From Myxococcales bacterium (GTDB lineage Bacteria > Myxococcota_A > Polyangia > Palsa-1104 > JAEUJZ01): a stretch of 46,936 nt of DNA. The stretch is taken from NCBI GenBank assembly GCA_016794505.1, contig JAEUJZ010000083.1, positions 1 to 46,936 of the forward strand. Reading direction: 5' to 3'. Shown piece by piece: positions 7,813 through 16,052 of the stretch; the first letter of the stretch is position 1, and the number at the start of each line of letters is the position of its first letter. The notes under the pieces were generated by a model that was not told the origin of the DNA, did not search any database, and saw nothing but the letters and a program-made list of their open reading frames with translations. The position numbers and the translations under genes are program-made.

Positions 7813-10465
7813 GATTCTCAACGAGGTAGAACTGGCAGTCTGGACCCCCGGCGCTGCGCTCGAGGTACCGGTGCTGTCATCATTCGTTCTGCCCGCGGAT
7901 GCTCAGCGGGCACTCGAGGAGGCAACGAGAAGCAGCGTTGGCCGTCCAACGGAGCCGACGTTGCCCTCCCTGTTCGGGCTGTCTGAGATCCTCGCTTGGT
8001 TCGTTCCTGACATGGCGTTCATGCGCATGGACTGGGACGACTCCATACGGATGAAGCGGCTGCGCCTCTATTTCCTCGGCGACAAAAAGGGCGATGGAGC
8101 TGTCCACGTGGGCATCCGAGCGGGCCTCTCTGCGTGGCTCGCCAATGCCCATGGCGATGTTTCGGTCACAGTTCGCCAAGCCATCGGTATGGCACCGGCT
8201 GACCCGGCACACTGGAGCCTCCACACCATCTCACGAGACCTGTCCTACCCTGGTATCTGCCCGGTTCCGACGGCTCCCCTCCTCTTTGAAGCCATCGTCG
8301 CCAAGGCAGTCGAAGTGGTTCGAGGCGACACGTTCTCGATCGGCCAGCATCACGGACGTTCCTTTGTTCCCCGGATCGTCCAGAAGCGCCAAGTCGGTGG
8401 ACTTGAGCTGGTGGTGTTCCCTCCTGTGCAGTCGGACAACGATTCGTTTTGGACTGAGGTTGTCAGCCTTCGGGCCGCCACCTTCCCCGAGCGGCCGGAG
8501 ATCCATCTTCTGGCGCGGACCTCGATTCGGAACTGGGGGCCCGTAAAGTCCGTCGATCGTTGGGACGGCCCCGCTCGATCGCTGGACCTGTTCATGCCCG
8601 TGAACGGAAGCAATCGGTACGCGAATGTCTCTTTTGCCTTTCGCGCTCAACGACAAGGAAAGGGGAAAGAATCCCCCATCCAGGGCTTCTGGAGAGCCCA
8701 GAAGTCTCGCCGAGTGTTCGATCTGATTCACCGCCTGACAGGGAATGCATTACTCGGCGACCAAGAAGTGACCGAACCTCATGTCGATCCGTCGGGGCTC
8801 TGGGTGCTTCCGCGGCGAGCGCCAGGCAGTCGGGACAAGTATCCGGCCGGAGGTAGCGGCGTCGGCTGGCTTGATCGGGCGATGCTGGTTGACGTCCTCG
8901 ACAGTCGGCTCGCCAGCGCTGGCTTCGAGAGGGCCGCACCAATGACGCGTCACCGCGGCCGACAGCCTATCGAGAGGCCCTTCGCTCGGCGAAAGGAGCC
9001 ATCCCCGGACGACCAAAAGGCATGCCGGGAGGCAGTTGTGAAGGCCGTTGCGGCCATGGGCAATGCTAACAACACGCTCGAGTTGTTGGTCCTACATACT
9101 CGCGATGAAACGCCGCGGCGCGTTTGCGATGCAATAGTGAAGATCCTCGGTGCACCAGCCCAGGAGAACGATGGAGTGCTGGCGTGGGACGACTGCCTGC
9201 GCCTAGTCATCGTGGGCGCTCCGGCCCAGGACTTCGCCCTGGCGCTCCCAGACGGGACGCTCTCGGATGAAGAACGGGAGCGTTTCACCCAACAGCAAAT
9301 AGGGCGCGTGCTGGGTGAACGCCGCCAGCAGGAGCAGGAGCGGGTCGCCGACTTGATGACGGCTCATGTGCGTTCCGTACGGACACGACCGGGTGAGATC
9401 GGCTGCGCGATCCTGGAAATGCCGGCAACGCTGCGGAACAAGCCAAGCCTCGACCCCTATCCGGTGGCTCGAAACCGTCTCGCACGCGAGCGCGTGTTGC
9501 CGCAGGTCTTGCTGGTTGACGAGATCGAAGACAAGTACGAGTCCGCGGTGCGAGATCTGGTCCGGATGCTTGGTGTCTTCCCGACAAGTGACTTTTACCT
9601 CGCTCCAGCCGCCATCACAATCCTCCAGCGGAACGAAGAATGGCGCGGCGGACGGCGGCAGTCGCCGGTCGCCCTTGCCGTCGCGGGTCAAGTCCGAGAC
9701 GGACTCCTCCAGTGCGCGCTGCCGGACGGTGAAATTGCTGAGCCCCAGTGGATGACATATCCCGACGCGATGTTGCGAATCATGAGCGGGGCCCACGATG
9801 GTCTCGACCGTGGCCGGTCACCTGAGAACCGCGTGCGCCATGAGCATTTCTTCGCCCGGGCTCTCGAGAGCATCGACAGTCAGGGGCCGACCGTCGTCCT
9901 CATCGATAGCAGTAAGGTTCGGATCCAGCTCGAGGCTTTCAGAAACGGGGGGTTGCATTTCGATCAAGTCAAGCTTGGTACGCGGACACTCACGCCCACC
10001 GATCTGCCCAACACCCGCATCGTGAGGCTCGGCCTCGATCCGTCTGAGCAACCGTTCCATTTCCACCGGAGCGAGACGAAGTGGCCATCGGGGGTTTTCT
10101 GTTGGGAGGGGCAGACGCGGACTGCCTACGGCATCAAGGCCAAGCCCCAGACAGTCCAAGGTAAAATGCTCAAGGCCACGCAGCTGTCGCGGCATGAGGA
10201 GGATCGTACGAACAAGGAACGTGCTTGGCCGCGCGTGCATGCGTCTCTCGATGAGATGTGCGTGATGTTCCAGCCCGATTCGGATGACGCGTGGCAGACG
10301 GCCACGCTCGTCGATCGGCTGCGCCAGGTTCACGCGCAGTACGACAGCTCGACCAGGGCCCCATTCCCACTTCACGAGCTCCAACTGCTAGCCAAGGGAT
10401 TCACGTTCGATCGAGAGGAAGATCCGGATGAGGATGTCGACGAGGCTGCCGCCGACAACGAGTGA
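7805..10465 (+). CDS. pPIWI-RE cassette gene 3: PIWI-RE family protein
   Basis: The protein is 886 residues from the ATG at 7805, preceded by AAGGA and overlapping the helicase stop. The same frame is open upstream to 7457, but that part lies wholly inside the helicase gene. The middle has a MID-like region. The C-terminal 300 residues look like an RNase H-fold PIWI domain, with hydrophobic strands such as PTVVLIDSSKVRIQL and the block GVFCWEGQTRTAYGIK. Length, neighbours and order match the bacterial PIWI-RE proteins of Burroughs, Iyer and Aravind. That family is named for a conserved Arg and Glu, which I cannot place with certainty here. A role in guide- or R-loop-dependent targeting of invading DNA is proposed for the family. 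The last residues are very acidic. Confidence 0.8.
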   Translation: MAEILNEVELAVWTPGAALEVPVLSSFVLPADAQRALEEATRSSVGRPTEPTLPSLFGLSEILAWFVPDMAFMRMDWDDSIRMKRLRLYFLGDKKGDGAVHVGIRAGLSAWLANAHGDVSVTVRQAIGMAPADPAHWSLHTISRDLSYPGICPVPTAPLLFEAIVAKAVEVVRGDTFSIGQHHGRSFVPRIVQKRQVGGLELVVFPPVQSDNDSFWTEVVSLRAATFPERPEIHLLARTSIRNWGPVKSVDRWDGPARSLDLFMPVNGSNRYANVSFAFRAQRQGKGKESPIQGFWRAQKSRRVFDLIHRLTGNALLGDQEVTEPHVDPSGLWVLPRRAPGSRDKYPAGGSGVGWLDRAMLVDVLDSRLASAGFERAAPMTRHRGRQPIERPFARRKEPSPDDQKACREAVVKAVAAMGNANNTLELLVLHTRDETPRRVCDAIVKILGAPAQENDGVLAWDDCLRLVIVGAPAQDFALALPDGTLSDEERERFTQQQIGRVLGERRQQEQERVADLMTAHVRSVRTRPGEIGCAILEMPATLRNKPSLDPYPVARNRLARERVLPQVLLVDEIEDKYESAVRDLVRMLGVFPTSDFYLAPAAITILQRNEEWRGGRRQSPVALAVAGQVRDGLLQCALPDGEIAEPQWMTYPDAMLRIMSGAHDGLDRGRSPENRVRHEHFFARALESIDSQGPTVVLIDSSKVRIQLEAFRNGGLHFDQVKLGTRTLTPTDLPNTRIVRLGLDPSEQPFHFHRSETKWPSGVFCWEGQTRTAYGIKAKPQTVQGKMLKATQLSRHEEDRTNKERAWPRVHASLDEMCVMFQPDSDDAWQTATLVDRLRQVHAQYDSSTRAPFPLHELQLLAKGFTFDREEDPDEDVDEAAADNE

Positions 10466-10504
10466 GGTAGAGCCAAGATGCGCGGGAACACTCGACGCTG
10501 TCGC

Positions 10505-11080
10505 GGACGTGGCATCGGCTCAGCGCACAGATGCACCAGGCGGTGTTTGATTGGGTGCTGGCGCGGCTGGGTGAGTCTGGGCTGGTCTGTGGCCGGACGC
10601 TCGGAGTGGATGCCTCGACCGCTTGAGCGACGTGACACCGGACAGAGCTACCAGGAATTCCTGAGCGACTTGGTCAAGTCCGAGGGCATCGCCAATCCGC
10701 CCCAAGAGGACTGCGCTCGGCGAGACCGCAAGAGCAAGAGCAAGAGCAAGAGCAAGAGCAAGAGCAAGAGGCGAGCTTGTCGAGAGACCCTTCGCCCACC
10801 GTCTGGACCGAGGCCGACTCAGACGGTTGCACGTACGAGGAACGGCCAACGTCCGTAAACAGGAACTCCTGCTGGCAACCGCACAGAACCTGGGGCTCCA
10901 CTACGTGCAAAATACGGCGTTGGGACCCCGCGCCGCATGGCCGACCGAGGCCGGCAAGCCCAGCAGACCGCCACCGGCCTTCTTGGAACGCTGCTGGTCC
11001 TACTGAGCTCGCTTTGGGCCAAGCTGAGCGCGCCCTGCGACGCCCCGCAGACTGCTCAGCTCGTTTGCCATCTAGCCTGA
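10505..11080 (+). pseudogene. Decayed IS1182-like transposase
   Basis: Pieces of one transposase appear in order but in shifting frames. About 10510-10620 reads LSAQMHQAVFDWVLARLGE and then a GVDAST catalytic-strand motif, ending in a stop. After an apparent small deletion, 10627-10730 reads RRDTGQSYQEFLSDLVKSEG. The middle catalytic part is missing. About 10771-10900 reads ELVERPFAHRLDRG and then VRGTANVRKQELLL. The C-terminal tail runs in another frame to TGA at 11078-11080. The 'VDA..RRDTG...F', 'ER.FAH...RG' and 'RG..NV.K...L' blocks are typical of IS1182/IS5-type transposases. GAGTTTTTCAAC at about 11107-11118 resembles an IS end. The element is not functional. Confidence 0.7.
10730..10770 (+). 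repeat. (AAGAGC)6 microsatellite
   Basis: Six perfect AAGAGC hexamers (10730-10765) plus AAGAG lie inside the transposase remnant, replacing the region where related transposases have a Lys/Arg-rich linker. They encode Lys-Ser repeats in the remnant's frame. The repeat probably expanded by slippage and borders the internal deletion. Confidence 0.95.
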
Positions 11081-11242
11081 ACCAACCGAGCTGCCTGCGC
11101 GGCAAGTGAGTTTTTCAACGCGCAGCTAAGCCATGCGCCGACTTAGCGCAATCCGCCAAGGCTGATCGACACAATGCAAACAACGTAACATCGTTTTCGA
11201 GAGGGTTCGTCCTGACTACACTGCCGACCGCAGGCAGAATCA

Positions 11243-13450
11243 GTGACTTTCCTTCGGTCTTCAACCACCGTCGATGCTGCGCTCGTGCCAGACAGCGGAG
11301 TTGGCTTCTTGCTCCGCGAGACGCTCTATCGGCATTTCGGTTTTTCGAGCTTCCGCCCCGGACAGCTCCAAGCGCTCCAGACCGTGCTGGGTGGGCGTGA
11401 CATGCTCGTCGTGATGCCTACCGGGGCAGGCAAGAGCTTGTGCTACCAGCTCCCGGCTCTGCTCAGCCCGCGTCCAACGCTGGTCATCTCGCCACTCATC
11501 GCGCTGATGAAGGATCAGGTGGACGCTCTGTCCCAACGTTCCATCGCCGCCACGTTTATCAATAGCAGCCTGGACCTAGCTGAGCAGGTGCGGCGACTGG
11601 AAGGCCTGGCTCGCGGGGCCTTCCGACTCATCTACGTGGCCCCCGAGCGTCTGCGCAGCGCCGCCTTTCGTGCCGCCGTCAAGCAGGTATCTATCTATCG
11701 ATGCGCAGTTGACGAAGCCCACTGCATTAGTCAGTGGGGACACGACTTTCGTCCAGACTACCGCCTGCTCGGCGACTTCCTCGATGAACTAGGCCGCCCA
11801 CCCGTGGTCGCCCTGACAGCCACAGCGACCAAGAAAGTACGGGGCGACATCATCGAACAACTCGGGTTGCGTGAACCCGACACACTCGTCACCGGCTACA
11901 ACCGCCCCAACCTTCGCTTTACCGTTCAGCATACCCCGTCTGCTAAGGCCAAGCTCGCTGCCCTGCGTGCGATTCTTGGCGCGATGCCGTCGCAGACTCC
12001 CGGGATCGTGTACGTCGGCCGGCGGCGCGATGCGGATATGGTGGCTGCCTTCATCACCGCCGAGTGTGGCCGCCGTGCCATCCCCTATCACGCTGGTCTC
12101 GGCAGCGAAGAACGCAGCCAGCGCCAGAGCGACTTCATGTCCGGACGCGCCGCTATCGTCGTGGCCACCAACGCCTTCGGTATGGGGGTGGACAAGCCCA
12201 ATGTGCGCTTTGTCATCCACTACAGCATCCCAGGGACGCTGGAGGCCTACTACCAGGAGGCGGGACGAGCCGGGCGCGACGGTAAAGAGGCGCGCTGCGT
12301 CGTGCTGTACAGCCCTAACGATGCGGGGCTTCAAGAGTACTTCATCAGTAACGACGCCCCGAGCGTTGAAGAGCTGTGGGACCTCTACGCGCAGCTCAAG
12401 CGCTGTGCCGGCAGCAGCACATTGGCCAGCGCCACCACCACGCAGCTCGCAACCGGCACCATCATCGGTACGAACAGCGAGGTCAAAGTTCGCGTGGGCT
12501 TGCGACTACTGGGACAGGTCGGATTGATAGAGGAGATGGCAGAGCGGCAAGGGCGCCGCAACTTCCGCCTTCTGGAGATTCGGAGCCCGGTGGACATACA
12601 GACCCCGATGGCCGAAATTTACGCGCGGCGCGACTACAAGCGCGCCCAGCTATCTGAAGTGCTTGCTTACTGTGAATCGCGCGATTGTCGCCGCCAGCAG
12701 ATCCTCGACTACTTCGGTGATCCTGAACCGCCGATCGCAACACGCTGCTGCGACAACTGTGAACGCTCACTTCCGGCAAGTTACCGCGCCATCGGCGGCT
12801 CCTCGCCCTTGACTGAATCCATCCTTCAAGCTTTGGCCTCGCTTCCCGTGCATGTCTCCCGCGGCACGCTCATCGAGATTTTGTCCGGCAGCGGCGAGCT
12901 GAGCGTGCAGCGTTTCGCCGGGCTGACGGGTTTCGGCAACCTGGCCGGCGTAGGACAGCAACGGCTGTCGTCCGTGATCGACCAGTTGATCGCGCGGGAC
13001 GTCCTCCGAGAGGATCCGATATCCCGAACCATCTTGGTGTCCCGCTGCGAGAGCGTCCCCTCTCATGGGCGGCCAGCACCTCCAGTGCCAGTGTTCCCGG
13101 TGACCCTCGCTAGCAGTGGCATCACCGAGACTGTGGCGGAGACTCTGGCCTACTTCCGCGATGGCTTCAGCCCTGCGGACATCGCGGCCGAGCGCGAGCT
13201 GACCGAAAGCACAATCTACAATCACCTGGCATCCCTCATCGAGCGCGGCGCAATACAGGTGGGCGACGTGGTTTCTGACGACCGGAGGGATCAGATTGTG
13301 GCGGCCTGGCGCGCTGAGGGCAGTTCCAGCCATTTGGGCCCTATCAAACAGCGGATTCCCGAGGAGATCGGCTACGGCGAGATTCGCTGCGTGCTGGCGG
13401 CGTCCCTGGTTGGCAGTGCCCGGAGAACAGGCCGACAACCCCAGCCCTAA
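11243..13450 (+). CDS. recQ: RecQ-family ATP-dependent DNA helicase
   Basis: This 735-residue RecQ helicase unwinds DNA 3' to 5' in recombination and fork repair. It has Walker A MPTGAGKS (58-65), DEAH (157-160) followed by the RecQ-specific CISQWGHDFRPDYR, YHAGL, and motif VI QEAGRAGRDG. The zinc-binding RQC cysteines span about residues 477-511 (YCESRDC to CCDNC). Near residues 640-680, GFSPADIAAERELTESTIYNHL is the helix-turn-helix often found at RecQ C-termini. The start shown is a GTG without a strong ribosome-binding site; a slightly later start is possible because conservation begins near residue 23. It lies 218 bp before the Wadjet operon in the same orientation, so a joint defence role is possible. 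A housekeeping copy elsewhere in the genome is likely. Confidence 0.95.
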   Translation: MTFLRSSTTVDAALVPDSGVGFLLRETLYRHFGFSSFRPGQLQALQTVLGGRDMLVVMPTGAGKSLCYQLPALLSPRPTLVISPLIALMKDQVDALSQRSIAATFINSSLDLAEQVRRLEGLARGAFRLIYVAPERLRSAAFRAAVKQVSIYRCAVDEAHCISQWGHDFRPDYRLLGDFLDELGRPPVVALTATATKKVRGDIIEQLGLREPDTLVTGYNRPNLRFTVQHTPSAKAKLAALRAILGAMPSQTPGIVYVGRRRDADMVAAFITAECGRRAIPYHAGLGSEERSQRQSDFMSGRAAIVVATNAFGMGVDKPNVRFVIHYSIPGTLEAYYQEAGRAGRDGKEARCVVLYSPNDAGLQEYFISNDAPSVEELWDLYAQLKRCAGSSTLASATTTQLATGTIIGTNSEVKVRVGLRLLGQVGLIEEMAERQGRRNFRLLEIRSPVDIQTPMAEIYARRDYKRAQLSEVLAYCESRDCRRQQILDYFGDPEPPIATRCCDNCERSLPASYRAIGGSSPLTESILQALASLPVHVSRGTLIEILSGSGELSVQRFAGLTGFGNLAGVGQQRLSSVIDQLIARDVLREDPISRTILVSRCESVPSHGRPAPPVPVFPVTLASSGITETVAETLAYFRDGFSPADIAAERELTESTIYNHLASLIERGAIQVGDVVSDDRRDQIVAAWRAEGSSSHLGPIKQRIPEEIGYGEIRCVLAASLVGSARRTGRQPQP

Positions 13451-13668
13451 ACCGCATCTCCCGGGCGACCGAGACGTACCTATGCTGAGAGGAACATCGC
13501 CTTCGAGTTCTATTTTTGGCTCAGCCCCGATTGCGAACTTTACCTCATCAATGAATTCTAACTTCTAAAGGACGCCACGAGCGAACAGGTTTTCGCGCTG
13601 GCAAGATCGGCGGGGTAGCCGTGAGCGATCGTCGAGGCTAGTCCGCCCCCTAGACACTTTTTCAGCGC

Positions 13669-15309
13669 TTGAATAGTGGTATTGCGTTCGCCTATGTTGC
13701 GCTCGTGCGCCGCGGAGCACGGCCTCAGAAAAATAAGGCGGATGGCAGCGAGGCGACGGATCACTCGCTCGGTCGGGAGCAAGCCGCGACTACGCTGGAG
13801 CTGTTCTCTCGGGTCGAGCTGACGCCACCGCTTCAACCGCCTACGATGGAGCGCTGGCCCAAGGAACTACGCCAGCGCATGCGCGTGGTCCTCCATACGT
13901 TGCCGATCACTGATCTGCATCGAAATCAGGGCATGGCGCAGCCGGAGCTTCGGCACTATGACGCCCTGGCGCTGGCGATGAAGGTGCTCGATCTCATCGT
14001 TGAGAGTATGGGCATGGAGCAGGAGGTGGATCGCCGCGCTGTGGTACGAGCGCTCGGGCCGCTCTTGTCAGCGATGGACATGGCGCATGGGCTCATCCCC
14101 GAGGAGGGACGGCACTTGGCCATGGCGGAACGGCTGCTCGACAACCTGCGCAACGACGGCAATCATCGCCATCCATTTCAGATCGAGTACACAGACTTCG
14201 ACGAGGCCGGCGTCGCTGTGCAACGGCTCGTCGAGTTCCGATTGATTGAGGACCGCCACCACCCGATCGAAGGCATCGTGCTGCGCCTGTCCAATGAGGC
14301 CATCAACCTTTTCCTCGGGGCGTTCGAGCTGGACATCGAAGATGCGCAGGCTGCCGCTGAGGCGGTCGTGCGTTCGCAGCTCGATCGGGGCAAATTCCAC
14401 GAGGCGGTGCAGTCGGCGCGCGGTGCGCTCCTGCAAACCCTGCGCATGCAGGAGAAGATCGACGGCATCCTCAAACAAACGCGGCGCGACGTGACGCGAG
14501 TGGACTGGCGGGAGGCGACGCCACGCTTGCTGGATGAGGCCGTCGAGCATGTTCTGCGCCGAGTTGGTGTCGAACAGGGCATTCTGGAGACGGCCCAGGA
14601 GCGGCTCAAGGTGTTGCCTACGGATCATGACCAGGCCACGCCGCTCCGCCACATCATTGAAATCATCCAGCGTTGTCGCCTGCGGCATATGGAGTTGCAG
14701 GACCAACTCATGCGCGCTCGCAGCGTTTTCCTCGATGAGCAGGAGCGGCAGGCGTTCTCAGTGCTGTCCGCACGCGCACTTCCCGAACTGGGACGCGAGG
14801 TGCTTGAGCCACTGCTCGCCATGCCGGCCCGCACCGCTGAGCAGATCGTCATTGATGTATCGCCGGCATTCTCCGGGCCGGGTGCTCCGGCGCTGCTCTC
14901 GTTACGCGGACTCATCGGCTGGCAGCTCCAGCCTCGTCGTGAGATCGTGCGAGGCGAGATCCTGACCGATGCACCGGATCTGGTCACCTACGGGGAAGAC
15001 GAGGCCCGGTTTTCCAAAGAAGAGCATGCCGAGGTAGATGCGATGCTCGATGGCCTGTCAGAGCCAGTGCTCCTATCGGAGCTACTGGCCCAGGCGGCGT
15101 CCCGCTCCGGAACGTCCGCCTTGCCAGCGCTGGTTGCGTTACGGGTGCTGCAAGACTTCGCGCCGGACGAAGAACTGTCTACGCCAGGCAAGGCGCTGCG
15201 CATCGACCCGATCGGTGCATGGTTTGACGCGGCGGGGTTCTGCGGCGACGAGCTTTCGCTCTGTCCTCCTGCCTCACCCTCGACGCCCACCGAAGGGAGC
15301 CGGCCATGA
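13669..15309 (+). CDS. jetA: Wadjet-like JetA (kleisin-type subunit)
   Basis: First gene of a four-gene operon with kleisin, KITE, SMC and toprim order, as in Wadjet (JetABCD) systems that cut circular plasmid DNA. The protein is largely helical, with a central stretch rich in Gln, Arg and Glu helices (about residues 230-370) as expected for a MukF-like kleisin. The subunit call rests mainly on position and size. The longest frame (546 residues) begins with a poor TTG at 13669. A GTG at 13705 and an ATG at 13846 (487 residues) are alternatives. TTGAAT at 13669 with TATGTT at 13693 could be a promoter, which would favour 13846. The stop overlaps the next start (ATGA). Confidence 0.7.
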   Translation: MNSGIAFAYVALVRRGARPQKNKADGSEATDHSLGREQAATTLELFSRVELTPPLQPPTMERWPKELRQRMRVVLHTLPITDLHRNQGMAQPELRHYDALALAMKVLDLIVESMGMEQEVDRRAVVRALGPLLSAMDMAHGLIPEEGRHLAMAERLLDNLRNDGNHRHPFQIEYTDFDEAGVAVQRLVEFRLIEDRHHPIEGIVLRLSNEAINLFLGAFELDIEDAQAAAEAVVRSQLDRGKFHEAVQSARGALLQTLRMQEKIDGILKQTRRDVTRVDWREATPRLLDEAVEHVLRRVGVEQGILETAQERLKVLPTDHDQATPLRHIIEIIQRCRLRHMELQDQLMRARSVFLDEQERQAFSVLSARALPELGREVLEPLLAMPARTAEQIVIDVSPAFSGPGAPALLSLRGLIGWQLQPRREIVRGEILTDAPDLVTYGEDEARFSKEEHAEVDAMLDGLSEPVLLSELLAQAASRSGTSALPALVALRVLQDFAPDEELSTPGKALRIDPIGAWFDAAGFCGDELSLCPPASPSTPTEGSRP

Positions 15310-16052
15310 TCTTGACCGTGCCGGATGTTGGATTGGCGGCGCAGCTTGTCGGCTGGGGACTGCGCGTGAATAAGCGACCTGCGCTAGAGCCCGGCTATCG
15401 TGATCTCGTCCGCCGCTATCTCGAAGAGCCGCTCTTTCGTGAAACGGTGCGCGAGCTGGCGCGCGGGCTGGGCCTGATCGTGCTCGACGTGAGCGAACAC
15501 GGTGTTGCCCTTGGTCCGGCTGAGGGCTCGGTGTTTGCATTGCGTCCTTCGGATTTCCGCAAGGTGGAGCGGGCAGAGGAACGGCTACTCGATGGCCTGG
15601 TGCAGCTCGGAATCGCGGTGACGGTGTTCCCGCGAGCGCGCGATCTGGATGAGGAGGCGACGCTGGCTCGCCCGCCTATCTCGGTCCAGGACGTCGAAGA
15701 CCTGCTGCGCGGCCTATGCATGCGTGCCCACGACGCCCAGAAAGAAAAGCCCGATCCGACAGCTAGCGAGGAAGAGCAGGGCATGATCGAGGCATGGCGG
15801 ATCTTCAAACGCCGCCAACCCACCGCCGATACCAAAGATGGTCGCCGCGCGCCGGGAACCACACTGCGCATCATCGAAGAGAACCTAGATCGGCTGTGCG
15901 AACTCGGGTGCTTCGTGCGCAACCAGCGAAGTGACACCGCAAACTACCAGGCGACTTGGCGCTATCAGGTCCTCTGCCGTGAGCTTGCCGCGAGCGCCGC
16001 CTTCGTCCGCGTGCGCCGCGCGCAGAAAAACGCTCAAGAAGGGGATGCCTGA
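15306..16052 (+). CDS. jetB: Wadjet-like JetB (MukE/KITE-type subunit)
   Basis: The protein has 248 residues. Winged-helix-like segments are suggested by PGYRDLVRRYLEEPLFRETVRELARGLG and by a C-terminal block TTLRIIEENLDRLCELGCFV, the pattern expected for a MukE-like dimer that binds the kleisin. It overlaps jetA by 4 bp and shares one base with the jetC start (TGATG), so translation is coupled. Function is assigned from operon position and size together with these patterns. I cannot match it confidently to a Wadjet subtype. Confidence 0.7.
   Translation: MILTVPDVGLAAQLVGWGLRVNKRPALEPGYRDLVRRYLEEPLFRETVRELARGLGLIVLDVSEHGVALGPAEGSVFALRPSDFRKVERAEERLLDGLVQLGIAVTVFPRARDLDEEATLARPPISVQDVEDLLRGLCMRAHDAQKEKPDPTASEEEQGMIEAWRIFKRRQPTADTKDGRRAPGTTLRIIEENLDRLCELGCFVRNQRSDTANYQATWRYQVLCRELAASAAFVRVRRAQKNAQEGDA

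Noticed and set aside
10478..10858. 126-codon frame with Lys-Ser repeats
   Set aside because: It joins transposase-remnant pieces from wrong frames with a microsatellite and is not a gene.
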